Below, piece by piece: positions 15,326 through 23,939 of a DNA stretch of 64,000 nucleotides. Position 1 is the first letter of the stretch. Every line of letters starts with the position of its first letter. The notes below the pieces were generated by a model, which ran no database searches, was not told the DNA's origin, and saw only the letters and a program-made list of their open reading frames with translations. Position numbers and translations under genes: made by a program. Source of the stretch: JAVBWI01 sp036677445 (lineage in GTDB: Bacteria > Bacillota > Clostridia > Christensenellales > CAG-138); the NCBI GenBank assembly GCA_036677445.1, contig JAVBWI010000026.1, forward strand, positions 1-64,000, given 5' to 3'.

Positions 15326-16243
15326 TCAGATGTTTGTATAGGGTGCCAGATAAGCAAGCGCATCGGAAAGATCATGATATTGGGCCTGTAAAGCCAGGGT
15401 CTTCCCATCTGTGCGATACATTTTCCGAAACTGCGAGGGCGTGTATTGATGGTTTAGTTTAAAATGCTTTATGAGGTATTTTGGATCGGAGAACCCACAT
15501 TCACCAGAAATCTCAGTAACCGGCTTATCGGTGCTTAGTAACAGCCTTGCCGCGTGTTCGCATCGGCTGTAATGCAATAATTCCTGGAATGTCTGATTGA
15601 ATTTTTTCTTAATGTCGTGAGACAGATGGCACAATGTAACATCGGCTTCCTCCGCCATCTCCCAAAACGCGGGTTTTCCGGCAGGATGGCTGAGTATGTG
15701 CTCATACATCTTTTTGAGTCTTACCACCTGCTTTTTATCAAATTCTTCAATTCCGGCTCCCCAGCGAAGGTAATCAAAGCTGGTTATCATATAAGAAAGC
15801 ATCTCTTTGAGACATTCTTTTATATCTTTTTCAGCGTCTTTGTAAGGCTTTTTGCTTAATTGGTCAATCAATCGCGCAATATGTCCCTTCATTTTATGAT
15901 ACTTCTCCGGCGCTTCGGCCTCGTGATAGGGTGAGCAGCAGTAGATGAAGGCATATTTGTAATCCGGATCAATCCGTTCACAAAAGGCTGAATCGATCTG
16001 GATCAACAATAGTTTGTTGTCCTCACTGCATGTATCGATACGGTGTATCTCGTCAATATTGATGATAGCGATATCGTTCTCTTTTAACAGGTGTGTTTCC
16101 GACCCCATTCCGACAGTTACCCGGCCCTCCAATACAAAAACAATTTCCAGAGCGTCATGCCAGTGCAAGGGATATTGGCCGATATTCATAACCGAAGCTT
16201 TAACCGGCATATCATTTTCAAATTGAATGATTTCAGGACGCAT
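15326..16243 (-). CDS. AraC family transcriptional regulator
   Basis: A 305-residue regulator with an N-terminal cupin-like sensor (about 15-100: HWHDALEIVFVLEG, KENDIAIINIDEIHRI) and a C-terminal double helix-turn-helix AraC domain (about 190-290: VTLCHLSHDIKKKF, then CGFSDPKYLIKHFK and YTPSQFRKMYR). The cupin usually binds a small ligand, often a sugar. It lies on the same strand as, and just downstream of, the SMR transporter gene, with about 30 bases between them, so the two may be co-transcribed. The start codon ATG 16243 has only a weak GAGG 12 bases upstream. Confidence 0.88.
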   Translation of the reverse strand: MRPEIIQFENDMPVKASVMNIGQYPLHWHDALEIVFVLEGRVTVGMGSETHLLKENDIAIINIDEIHRIDTCSEDNKLLLIQIDSAFCERIDPDYKYAFIYCCSPYHEAEAPEKYHKMKGHIARLIDQLSKKPYKDAEKDIKECLKEMLSYMITSFDYLRWGAGIEEFDKKQVVRLKKMYEHILSHPAGKPAFWEMAEEADVTLCHLSHDIKKKFNQTFQELLHYSRCEHAARLLLSTDKPVTEISGECGFSDPKYLIKHFKLNHQYTPSQFRKMYRTDGKTLALQAQYHDLSDALAYLAPYTNI

Positions 16244-16273
16244 AACTTGACCATAAACCTCGCTTATCGTATG

Positions 16274-16600
16274 CTATCGCGTCACCCCGCTGAGGTTCAG
16301 CATCACAACGCCCGCAATTATCATTGCTATTGCAGCGATTTTAACGGGGGGCATTTGTTCTTTGAATAACAGATATCCGATGATTGCGATGGATACCGTG
16401 CCAATCCCGGACCAAATTGCATAAGCCACGCCAACATCGATCTTTTTTAATGCCAGCGTAAAGAAAGGCAGCGTAAGAATATAAAAAACTGCCATAAGAA
16501 TGGACGGGACAAGTTTGGTAAACCCGTTGGAAACTTTCATCATTACGGTCCCCATTATCTCACACCCTATGGCAAGCAGCAAGAAAATCCAATATATCAT
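16274..16600 (-). CDS. Small multidrug resistance (SMR/EmrE-type) transporter
   Basis: A 108-residue protein with four transmembrane helices, the usual SMR length. Family features: MIYWIFLLLAIGCEIMGTVM with the essential Glu (about residue 14) in helix 1, GFTKLVPSILM, ALKKIDVGVAYAIWSGIG in the helix 3 region, and GYLLFKEQMPPVKIAAI leading to helix 4. SMR proteins are dual-topology proton antiporters for cationic drugs or guanidinium-like compounds. ATG 16600 is the family start; a TTG at 16618 is possible. No strong ribosome site is visible. It precedes the AraC gene. Confidence 0.9.
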   Translation of the reverse strand: MIYWIFLLLAIGCEIMGTVMMKVSNGFTKLVPSILMAVFYILTLPFFTLALKKIDVGVAYAIWSGIGTVSIAIIGYLLFKEQMPPVKIAAIAMIIAGVVMLNLSGVTR

Positions 16601-16779
16601 TTCAACACCATTCGACAAGTCAAAGCATTTTATGCCAGATTTTACGCAACTTCTCCCTTAACACTATACCATGATAATAAAGTCTGCTCAAGTCCGGCAG
16701 GGGAGTCCCCACTGACGGCTCTACGCGGCTTCGACTCCCTTACCCGGCAGGGAAGTCTCCGCTTAGCCTCCCACAGCTT

Positions 16780-16803
16780 GCGACGGCCCGCAGGCCTAGA
16801 GTC
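16780..16803. repeat. Short dispersed repeat, copy 1
   Basis: GCGACGGCCCGCAGGCCTAG plus AGTC recurs with two mismatches at 37474-37497. It contains the self-complementary GGCC..GGCC core and abuts the left end of the IS5-like element. The region 16660-16780 around it is GC-rich non-coding sequence with several GGGGAGTCC/GGGAAGTCT-like repeats. Confidence 0.5.
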
Positions 16804-17458
16804 TGTTTTAAAACCCAACACTTGAAGAAAAAGTGCGCCAAGGATAGAATGAGAAACATGAAGCGACATGAATTAAGCAAAAGACAATGGGATAGTCTCA
16901 AAGACCTGTTTCCTCCGGAACGAAAGCCCCAAGGCGGACGTCCGGGAAAAAGTAACCAGGAGATGCTCAATGCAATCCTGTATTGGCTGAACACAGGGAT
17001 TCCGTGGCGAGATCTACCGGAACGCTTCGGCCCTTGGCAAAGTGTATACAGTCGGTTCCGTGCGTGGACGCTGGCAGGAGTATGGGAAAAGGTGCTTACC
17101 GCTTTGATGGGACAGGATATCGTAGAGGAGACAACGTTGATGCTGGACAGCTCTACAATCAAAGTGCATCAGCATGCCAGCGGTGTAAAAAAGGGCGCTA
17201 TGACGAGGAAACCGGACGAAGCCGGGGCGGGTTGACGATAAAGGTTCATGCGGTGACAGATGGGCTTGGGAATCCATTGCGCTTTATGCTCTCCAGCGGT
17301 AACCGCAACGACATCTGTATGGCGCAGTCGTTGTTGGAGCCCTTTGATCTGCGAAGAAAACTGATATTGGCGGACAAGGGTTACGATAGTGACAAATTCG
17401 TCCGCTGGATAGAGGATCGGGGTGGCATTGCGGTAATCCATGCCCAGCGCTTTTCCAC
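16799..17458 (+). mobile_element. IS5-family insertion sequence, 3'-truncated
   Basis: The left end is probably GAGTCTGTTTTAAAACCC at 16799, of the kind seen at ends of IS5-group elements, followed 42 bases later by the transposase gene. The homology stops inside the catalytic domain at about 17455, and no matching right inverted repeat is visible before 17885, so the right end has been lost. Confidence 0.65.
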
Positions 17459-17498
17459 TCGGTACTATTCAGACATTCTCGAACAAAGTATAATATAA
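16858..17498 (+). pseudogene. IS5-family transposase, two overlapping frames, C-terminally truncated
   Basis: Frame A (16858-17235) gives the N-terminal domain MKRHELSKRQWDSLKDLFPP, the WRDLPERFGPWQSVYSRF motif and the first catalytic Asp in MLDSSTIKVHQHA. Frame B continues as GRSRGGLTIKVHAVTDGLG, LILADKGYDSDKFV (second Asp) and ends at 17498. The switch needs a -1 shift, and exactly there, in phase, lies the slippery heptamer A AAA AAG (17187-17193), as in IS5 relatives that use programmed frameshifting. The third catalytic acid (ECFF-type motif) is missing because the end is replaced by unrelated residues after about 17455, so the enzyme should be inactive. Confidence 0.8.
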
Positions 17499-17884
17499 TA
17501 TGAACATATTCATGTTTTGCTTGAACGGGAGATGAGCATGGTGACGATGAGGAAGAAAAGCGTGCGGAAGCGATTTGAATATATTGCATATCAAGAGAAA
17601 AATATTAAAGCGGCTGATTGAAAAGGACGCCATGACTCAGGACCTTGCGGACACGCTCTGAAAGGATCCCACAGTGGTTACCAGTTTCATTTTTAGAATG
17701 ATTTACTTTGAAGGGGCAATGATCGTTAATTTTGCTTAACATAACGATATTTCAGGATAGGATTTATAGGGGTGTATTTTCTCGGCTTATTTCAGTAAAA
17801 AATGCAACTACGTAATATCGAATTGGAAGCATGCGCACGCAATACGGCTCATTCACAGGAATATAAACACAGGAGGGAGTACAA
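17499..17884. other. Degenerate non-coding region after the IS remnant
   Basis: About 390 bases without a convincing gene. One frame reads ILKRLIEKDAMTQDLADTL and stops, resembling the helix-turn-helix start of a small regulator or a ribosomal RNA-like decayed gene; it has further stops and no start. The last 10 bases are the AGGAGG ribosome site of the next gene. It looks like decayed accessory DNA at the lost right end of the IS. Confidence 0.45.
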
Positions 17885-18310
17885 ATGGATCACATTGTAT
17901 ATTGCGACAAAAAGGCAAAGGAGCTCCCGCGGCTGCTATCCGGCGAGCAGACCATGGTAATACGGGGAGCGACAGGACGAAAGCTCCCCCACGGCAGAGT
18001 AGACGTGGGGGACAGCCTGTATTTTCTCCAAAACGATGGCAGCGGACGAATTGTGGCCAAAGGTACCGTATCGGATGTGTTTCATTCGGAAAAGCTGACG
18101 CCGGAGGAATCGGAGAGCCTGATTGAGAAACATATGCCCCGCCTGAAGCTTACGGACGCGCAGAAAAAGCGTTGGAGCGGTAAACGGTATCTGTGCCTGA
18201 CGGGCGTGGCGGAGGTGGCGGAAATTACGCCGTTTACTTATGCACGGGAAAAGAACATGGATGATTGGGTCATTGTGGAACATATTGAGGACATCAAAGA
18301 AACCGTCTAA
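17885..18310 (+). CDS. Small ASCH/PUA-like domain protein
   Basis: A 141-residue soluble protein. The start DHIVYCDKKAKELPRLLSGE, the central IRGATGRKLPHGRVDVGDSL and the later KKRWSGKRYLCLTGVAEV fit a PUA-like ASCH/EVE beta-barrel that binds RNA or modified nucleotides, where GRKxPxGRVxxGDxLYF forms the binding face. That assignment is by pattern only. A strong AGGAGG site lies 8 bases before ATG 17885. It is followed 42 bases later by a histidine kinase gene with its own ribosome site, so a shared transcript is possible but not clear. Confidence 0.65.
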   Translation: MDHIVYCDKKAKELPRLLSGEQTMVIRGATGRKLPHGRVDVGDSLYFLQNDGSGRIVAKGTVSDVFHSEKLTPEESESLIEKHMPRLKLTDAQKKRWSGKRYLCLTGVAEVAEITPFTYAREKNMDDWVIVEHIEDIKETV

Positions 18311-18352
18311 AAGCCCTCACGGGTATTCAGCTCGGAAAGGAGGGTCAGCCGT

Positions 18353-19735
18353 ATGGAGATTAGAGAGGTCTTGCCGATTCTTATTCCCAGCGTTTTGTTC
18401 CAGCTGTCCATACAGGGTTTCTATATCATAAGGTGCCTGAAGGATTTAAGGCTCACGCCGGGTAAGCGCCGCCTGTATGCCGTAATGATCGCCTTTTTCA
18501 GTCTGCCCGCGGCTGCCGTTTACCTGTTTAAAAGCGGCGAAAAACTACCCGATGTGGACACAAGTGTCGCCGCCCACACCCGCAGAGGCATCTTTCTCCT
18601 GCTGGTGACGGCTTACGAGGTAATGGGGCTGCATATGCTGGCGGAAAACACAGGGAGTCCGCTTTACTTCCTCTTGGTAGCACTTCTCGCCATATCCTTT
18701 GTTTTGATGCTGCTGTACAATCTGCTCCCCGCAGGCAATCGCCTTGCGGTCAGCCCTATATTACCCGTTCTGCAACTGTTGCTCTGTGCCCCAATTCAAT
18801 ATTTAGACATCTCCGGGGACAATCTGTTTCTTTCAATTATTGCGGGAATCAGCGCAATCAACCACGCCCCGCTCCCCCAAGCGAAGGTATATGGAATCGC
18901 CGCGCTGGGCACGTATCTTGTGGGCAGCACGGCCAAGACAATCCTCATGTCCGCGACGAACGAAATGGGCCAGATTGTCCGATATTTCTTTGTAAACACG
19001 CTGGTGGTTTTGCTGGCCCTCGTCGCCTTTTATACGCTCAAAAAGCAGATGGTGACGAGCGGCCAACTGAAATTCGTCCTACACAAGGTGAAAGAGCAAT
19101 CCGAACAGCTAAAGGGGTTGGCTGTGTTCGAAGAGCGCAACCGTATTGCCGCCGAAATGCACGATACGGTCGGGCATACGCTCACCGCGGCCGTCCTGAC
19201 TTTAGAAGCGGCTGAAGGACTTCTGTCAAAACAGTCACCCCAAGCGGCGCAGAAACTCCATCAAGGGAAAGAACAGGTGCGACGCGGGCTTTCGGAGCTT
19301 CGCGCTTCCGTCAAAGCTGTCAGGGCAGAAAGCACAGCGGACTTCGCCGCCGCCCTCGGGCAGCTTTTACGGGAAATTCGTTCGGACACCGGGTTGGACG
19401 TTCAGAGCGTCATTGAGTCATCGGTCGGGTTGCCGCCCCTCCAAGCGGGCATCCTGCTTTCGGCGGTGAAGGAGTGCGCGACAAACGCAATCCGACATGG
19501 GCAGGCCTCGCACGCAGATATTCTGGTTGGGGAGCATAACGGACAGCTCCGGCTTACCTTTACGGACAACGGCATCGGCTCGGCGGATAATGTGCAACCC
19601 GGCTCCGGGTTTAACATCATGCTGGAGCGCATACAAAGCATCGGCGGGACGCTGTCCATAGAGACCACGCCGGGAGAAGGCTTTACCGTCAGCGTTACCA
19701 TTCCCGCCGAGCAAGGGAAGGAGGATGCGCCATGA
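18353..19735 (+). CDS. NarL-type sensor histidine kinase with polytopic sensor
   Basis: A 460-residue membrane sensor. The N-terminal ~230 residues contain about seven hydrophobic segments; the first two (residues 6-60: LPILIPSVLFQLSIQ ... LPAAAVYLFKSGEK) look like the PLDNc two-helix module also encoded alone at 20502. The transmitter has an LiaS/DesK-type H-box ERNRIAAEMHDTVGHTLTA (His about 269), a dimerisation helix and an ATPase domain with N-box KECATNAIRHGQA, then FTDNGIGS and GFNIMLERI. It overlaps its response regulator by ATGA (19732-19735) and leads a six-gene block ending with a serine hydrolase. Envelope stress or peptide sensing is an inference. Confidence 0.88.
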   Translation: MEIREVLPILIPSVLFQLSIQGFYIIRCLKDLRLTPGKRRLYAVMIAFFSLPAAAVYLFKSGEKLPDVDTSVAAHTRRGIFLLLVTAYEVMGLHMLAENTGSPLYFLLVALLAISFVLMLLYNLLPAGNRLAVSPILPVLQLLLCAPIQYLDISGDNLFLSIIAGISAINHAPLPQAKVYGIAALGTYLVGSTAKTILMSATNEMGQIVRYFFVNTLVVLLALVAFYTLKKQMVTSGQLKFVLHKVKEQSEQLKGLAVFEERNRIAAEMHDTVGHTLTAAVLTLEAAEGLLSKQSPQAAQKLHQGKEQVRRGLSELRASVKAVRAESTADFAAALGQLLREIRSDTGLDVQSVIESSVGLPPLQAGILLSAVKECATNAIRHGQASHADILVGEHNGQLRLTFTDNGIGSADNVQPGSGFNIMLERIQSIGGTLSIETTPGEGFTVSVTIPAEQGKEDAP

Positions 19736-20367
19736 ACCAAATCACTGTCCTCATAGCAGACGATCAGACTATTATCCGGGACGGCCTGCGTGCGCTTCTT
19801 GCCACTTATCTGGATATCCGGGTGGTTGCGGAAGCGAAAAACGGTGAGGAGGCTTATGAACAGTCGAAAATCCACCGCCCTCATGTCATTCTCATGGATA
19901 TCCGAATGCCGCAGATGGGCGGCGTTGAGGCTACGTGCCTGATCAAGCGGGATGTTCCCGAAACAGCCGTTTTGGTGCTGACCACCTTTGACGATGACGA
20001 AAGCATACTTGGCGCCATCACCTACGGCGCTTCGGGGTATCTCCTTAAAGATATCAGCGGGGCGAAGCTGGCGGAAGCCATCCGGGACGCCGTTCGGGGA
20101 AGCGTGATTCTGCCGGGCAATATCGCCGCAAAAATCACAAAGCATATCCATCGGCAAGGGCGACCGGAACCGTCGCTTTCGGACTTTACGCCGCGGGAGC
20201 AGGAGATCATCCGGTTGCTGATGCAGGGGGAAAGCAATCAGGAAATCGCGCAGACGCTTTTTCTGACTGTCGGCACCGTTAAGAATTATGTCAGCCAGAT
20301 ATACAGCAAGGCAGGAATCGCCGACCGGGCGAACGCCATATTGCATTTCAAAGAATTGGGGTTCTAA
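19732..20367 (+). CDS. NarL/LuxR-type response regulator
   Basis: A 211-residue regulator. The receiver domain (about 1-120) has the acidic pocket (LIADDQ), the phosphoacceptor Asp in HVILMDIRMPQMGG (about 55), the Thr in VLVLTTFDDD and the Lys in GYLLKDISG. The C-terminal LuxR helix-turn-helix (about 145-211) reads FTPREQEIIRLLMQGESN and TVGTVKNYVSQIYSKAG. It overlaps the kinase gene by 4 bases. It is followed by 135 bases before the PLDNc-ABC block, which is the likely target promoter region. Confidence 0.93.
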   Translation: MNQITVLIADDQTIIRDGLRALLATYLDIRVVAEAKNGEEAYEQSKIHRPHVILMDIRMPQMGGVEATCLIKRDVPETAVLVLTTFDDDESILGAITYGASGYLLKDISGAKLAEAIRDAVRGSVILPGNIAAKITKHIHRQGRPEPSLSDFTPREQEIIRLLMQGESNQEIAQTLFLTVGTVKNYVSQIYSKAGIADRANAILHFKELGF

Positions 20368-20501
20368 TGGGTTTAACTTTTGGGACGGGGGCGCGGCTCC
20401 CGTTTTTTTGTTACCTGAAGCATGACTCCAGTCACTTATCATATCACCGTTTATCCTTCTATACTAAACATGGAATCAAACCAAATGAGAGGATTTATGT
20501 C

Positions 20502-20714
20502 ATGAATGAATTTATGCTCACGAAAGAAACGCTTTTAATACTCTCCCCGCTTGTTTTCCTTCAGATATCCTTGGCCGTGTACTGTGGGATCAAAATCTTC
20601 AAGGAAGGCGTTGCAAACCTAAACCGGTGGGCGTGGCTTTTTATCTGCCTGTTTGTCAGCATGATCGGCCCGGTCATTTTCCTTCTGGCTGGAAGAAAGA
20701 AGGAATTCAAATGA
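20502..20714 (+). CDS. Small PLDNc (YxlE-like) membrane protein
   Basis: A 70-residue protein with two transmembrane helices: LLILSPLVFLQISLAVYCG (about 9-28) and RWAWLFICLFVSMIGPVIFL (about 42-62), then AGRKKEFK. This matches the PLDNc (phospholipase D-nuclease N-terminal) two-helix module and, in position and size, Bacillus YxlE, which precedes the YxlF/YxlG ABC genes. Start ATG 20502 follows GAGAGGA by 8 bases. Its stop overlaps the ABC ATPase start (ATGA at 20711), so translation is coupled. YxlE-type proteins are thought to be regulatory or accessory; the exact role here is unknown. Confidence 0.8.
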   Translation: MNEFMLTKETLLILSPLVFLQISLAVYCGIKIFKEGVANLNRWAWLFICLFVSMIGPVIFLLAGRKKEFK

Positions 20715-21610
20715 TTACGGCAAAGGGGCTTACAAAGGAATTCAAAGGCTTTCAGGCATTAAAAGGGCTGGATATGCAGGTGAATGCCGGTGAGGTCTAC
20801 GGTTTTGTCGGTCAGAATGGCGCGGGGAAAACCACTACCATGAACATTCTCGCCGGTCTATCCCATGCTGTGCAGGGCGAATGTGTTGTGAACGGAAATG
20901 ATGTCGCAAGGCTTGCGCATCCCGGAGACTTGAATATAGGCTACCTTCCCGAGGAACCCAAATTCTATCCGTGGATGACTGCGCGTGAAACCCTTGTTTA
21001 TTTGTCCGGCACACGAAGCACCGAACGCACTCGGGAGATACTTCGGTGGACCGGGCTTGTGGAGGCTCAGAATCGCCGCGTGGGCGGGTTCTCCCGCGGC
21101 ATGAAACAGCGGCTGGGCATCGGCGCCGCTCTCATACGGAACCCTGAGCTTCTCATTCTTGACGAGCCGTCCTCGGCCCTTGACCCGGAGGGAAGAAGCG
21201 AAGTGCTCCGCCTGATTAAAGACCTGAAAAGCATGGGCAAAACCATTTTATTTTCCACGCACATTTTAGACGACGTCGAGCGTGTCTGCGATACGGTCGG
21301 TATGATCGATGCAGGACAAATGGTGTTTGAAAAGCCGCTTGCGCAGCTTCAAAAAGAGACCATGCAGTCGATTTTTGACATCACTCCCGCCTACGCTGTG
21401 GAACCCAATATGCTGGATGCGCTGGAGCGGCTTACGGGCGTCGTGTCCGTAACGAAATTAGAGACCTCCTTCACTGTCAAAGCGGCAGACAGCACAGTTT
21501 CCGTTTCGGTGATGCGGTTCTTGGCAGAACACGAGATTGCTGTAGAGTCTTTTTCTCTGCGCAAGGCGCGGTTAGAGGATTTATTTCTACAGGGGGTGAA
21601 CGCAAAATGA
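20711..21610 (+). CDS. ABC transporter ATP-binding protein (YxlF/BcrA-like)
   Basis: A 299-residue ATPase of the drug/peptide exporter type. Walker A is GQNGAGKTTT (about 40), then the signature GGFSRGMKQRLGIGAAL (about 130), Walker B LLILDEPSSALDP (about 152) and the H-loop STHILDDVERVCD. A ~90-residue C-terminal extension follows, as in BcrA/YxlF/NatA-type subunits. It is coupled by overlaps to the small PLDNc gene before it and the permease after it (ATGA at 21607). Together they probably form a self-protection or efflux transporter controlled by the upstream two-component system. Confidence 0.92.
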   Translation: MITAKGLTKEFKGFQALKGLDMQVNAGEVYGFVGQNGAGKTTTMNILAGLSHAVQGECVVNGNDVARLAHPGDLNIGYLPEEPKFYPWMTARETLVYLSGTRSTERTREILRWTGLVEAQNRRVGGFSRGMKQRLGIGAALIRNPELLILDEPSSALDPEGRSEVLRLIKDLKSMGKTILFSTHILDDVERVCDTVGMIDAGQMVFEKPLAQLQKETMQSIFDITPAYAVEPNMLDALERLTGVVSVTKLETSFTVKAADSTVSVSVMRFLAEHEIAVESFSLRKARLEDLFLQGVNAK

Positions 21611-22386
21611 AAGATGAGATCATCAAAGAACTGCACTATGCCATAAGGAGCGGGCGGGTGCTTATCCTGCTTGCGAGCTTCCTGTTTTTTGCGCTGCTGA
21701 CGCCAGTGATGCTCAAGGTGGTGCTTCCAATGGTTCTCTCCAGTCAGCTTTCCGGAGAAGCCTCGCAGGCCATCAGCAGCCTAACGGGTATGACTCAGCT
21801 CGACTGTGTTCGCAACTATATGGACGATGTGTTTCAAATCGGAACACTCATCATCTCCTTTACGCTGTGCGGCCTTACGGCGGCTGAGATCCGGGGAAAC
21901 ACATGGGTGCTGCCCCTATGCTCTGGAAAACGGTTTGGGCGGATGATCGGTGCGAAGCTGCTGGTTTTTGGCGCGTTGCTGATCATGGTTCCCATTCTTG
22001 CGCTGCTTGCCGATTATGGGTATGCGGGGCTTCTCTTTGGCTTTGAGATCGGGATTCTTCCCATTCTATACGGTGGACTGTTGCAGGGGATTTATATGCT
22101 GCTTTTGCTCTCCTGCTTGATGATGTGGGGCGCTTTACTGAAAAAACCGATCCCTGCCGGTTGTTTGACGCTGGCGACAGCGTTCGGGCTGCATTTTATC
22201 TCATCCCTGCTCTGCATACCCGAGTGGACACCCTCCGGTTTGCTGGTTGAGGCCCAAAAGCTGATACCGGCAGCCGCATCATCGCTGTTAATTCCACTGG
22301 CCGTGACGATGCTGCTTATTGTTTTGATGCCGCTTCTCACTCTATGGCGGCTGAAGCGCATGGAATGGAATACACGGAACGTGTAA
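21607..22386 (+). CDS. ABC transporter permease (YxlG-like)
   Basis: A 259-residue integral membrane protein with six predicted helices; the N-terminal KDEIIKELHYAIRSGRVLIL and the LCGLTAAEIRGNTWVLPLCSGK motif are typical of ABC-2 permeases that pair with BcrA/YxlF-like ATPases. The start overlaps the ATPase stop by 4 bases and the serine hydrolase gene follows after 17 bases, so all are one operon. The substrate is not evident. Confidence 0.85.
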   Translation: MKDEIIKELHYAIRSGRVLILLASFLFFALLTPVMLKVVLPMVLSSQLSGEASQAISSLTGMTQLDCVRNYMDDVFQIGTLIISFTLCGLTAAEIRGNTWVLPLCSGKRFGRMIGAKLLVFGALLIMVPILALLADYGYAGLLFGFEIGILPILYGGLLQGIYMLLLLSCLMMWGALLKKPIPAGCLTLATAFGLHFISSLLCIPEWTPSGLLVEAQKLIPAAASSLLIPLAVTMLLIVLMPLLTLWRLKRMEWNTRNV

Positions 22387-22403
22387 CCCAAGGAGGTATG
22401 AAA

Positions 22404-23876
22404 ATGAAAAACACAGAAATATTTGGAGGCCGCAGGATGTGGATATGGTTTATAGTTTTATCCCTGTTTATCGGTTTTCTTGCGACGCTGCTTTCCGGCA
22501 GCCTGCGAATCAAGCGAAATATATATGCCAATGCCTCCTTGGAAGATTTTCGGACGCATATGAACGAGCGCATCCCCGCGCTGATGAAGCTGTATCAGAT
22601 TCCCGGCTGCAACGTCGCGCTTGTGCGTGGTCACGAAATCGTATGGACGCAAAGCTTTGGTTACGCGGATGTGGCAAGCGGCAGGGCGCTGACGGTCGAT
22701 ACCCCCATGAGCGTTCAATCCATTACAAAATCCGTTACCGCATTGGGGGTTATGAGGCTTGTAGAGAAGGGTTTAGTAGACATGGACGCTCCATTGTCGC
22801 GGTACCTGAAAAGCTGGAAATTCCCGCCATCGGGCTATCCGGTGGAACAGGTTACGATACGCCGGCTTTTGAGCCATACCGCCGGAATGCCGTTGGGTGA
22901 TTTCACCTACGTCTTTTCACCGGGAGAAAAAATGCCCTCGCTTAGAGAGCGGCTCACGCAGGAGGCGGTTTTAATGCGGGAACCGGGGACGGGATTTACC
23001 TACTCAAACGTAGGCTTCCATCTTCTGGAGCTACTTATCGAGGAGGCTACGGGGCAGGACTTTTCGGAATATATGCGCACGGAGGTATTCCTTCCGCTGG
23101 GTATGAAAAGCGCGGCCTACACGGTGGACGATAGTATGATGCCCTACCCGCCCACGGCATATAACCTCGGCGGAAAGCCGATTCCGGTTTATCTCTATCC
23201 CGAAAAGGCGGCGGGCGGCTTGTTTGCTACGGTAGAGGATATCGCCCGGTTTGCCCAAGCGGGCTTAAAAGAGAACCCTGTGCTAAGTGCTCAGAGCATT
23301 GGCCGGATGTATCTGCCTGAGAGCCGCAAAATTGGGATTTACGGTCTGGCGTTTGAAGCGTACGGTCTTGGGCACTATCTCGAAACGCTGCCGAACGGTT
23401 TACGCAGCGTTTCCCACGGCGGTCAGGGCAACGGTATCATGACGCATTTTCAGGCTGTACCGGAAACGGGCGACGCCATCGTGATCCTCACAAACAGCCA
23501 AAGAAGCTGGCCGTTTATCGCCTATGTACTCAGTGATTGGGCATGGTGGAGATCGTTCCCGTCCATCGGCATGGGGAGGATTATCTGGGGGCATTATGGA
23601 CTGAGTACGGTAATCGGCATGCTGCTCTCCGCAAGTCTGCTGATCGTTTTAAGAACAATTACAGCTTTTTACCGGCAAAAGCGCTTTGGTGTGAAGCCAT
23701 TCCGGGCCGTGATAGCGTTGCTTCTGCTCGGCATCCTGATTTGGTGCGCTTGCCAGAAGTACCTGTTTTTGACCTCGGTCTTCCCGATTTTGTCGATATG
23801 GCTTGGAGGCGCGGCACTTATTTTCTCCATTGCTTTGCTGGCATCAGCCATAATACCGTATGATCATAACTGCTGA
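22404..23876 (+). CDS. Membrane-anchored class C beta-lactamase-fold serine hydrolase
   Basis: A 490-residue protein. An N-terminal transmembrane helix (about 12-32) places the catalytic domain outside. The domain (about 50-385) has the SxxK motif in MSVQSITKSVTALGV (nucleophilic Ser about 115), the YxN motif in FTYSNVGFHLLE, and a third-box-like SHGGQGNGI. At the C-terminus are three more transmembrane helices (about 395-485). Relatives include class C beta-lactamases, D-Ala-D-Ala peptidases and esterases such as PBP4*; many act on peptidoglycan or D-amino peptides. Start ATG 22404 has AGGAGG 7 bases upstream. Its place at the end of an ABC/two-component operon suggests envelope defence. Confidence 0.88.
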   Translation: MKNTEIFGGRRMWIWFIVLSLFIGFLATLLSGSLRIKRNIYANASLEDFRTHMNERIPALMKLYQIPGCNVALVRGHEIVWTQSFGYADVASGRALTVDTPMSVQSITKSVTALGVMRLVEKGLVDMDAPLSRYLKSWKFPPSGYPVEQVTIRRLLSHTAGMPLGDFTYVFSPGEKMPSLRERLTQEAVLMREPGTGFTYSNVGFHLLELLIEEATGQDFSEYMRTEVFLPLGMKSAAYTVDDSMMPYPPTAYNLGGKPIPVYLYPEKAAGGLFATVEDIARFAQAGLKENPVLSAQSIGRMYLPESRKIGIYGLAFEAYGLGHYLETLPNGLRSVSHGGQGNGIMTHFQAVPETGDAIVILTNSQRSWPFIAYVLSDWAWWRSFPSIGMGRIIWGHYGLSTVIGMLLSASLLIVLRTITAFYRQKRFGVKPFRAVIALLLLGILIWCACQKYLFLTSVFPILSIWLGGAALIFSIALLASAIIPYDHNC

Positions 23877-23939
23877 TTTCAACTCTTGAGAAGGGATTTG
23901 TAAATTGCATAAGTAACAGCGATTAAAACTGGCGAAATG

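Noticed and set aside
16681..16800. CRISPR-like or tandem repeat at the GC-rich left flank of the IS
   Set aside because: The GGGGAGTCC-like pieces are few, unequal in spacing and partly self-complementary; no regular repeat-spacer pattern exists here or elsewhere in the window.
17187..17193. Random frameshift mutation in the IS5-like transposase
   Set aside because: The exact A AAA AAG heptamer in phase at the junction argues for programmed slippage instead of a simple mutation.
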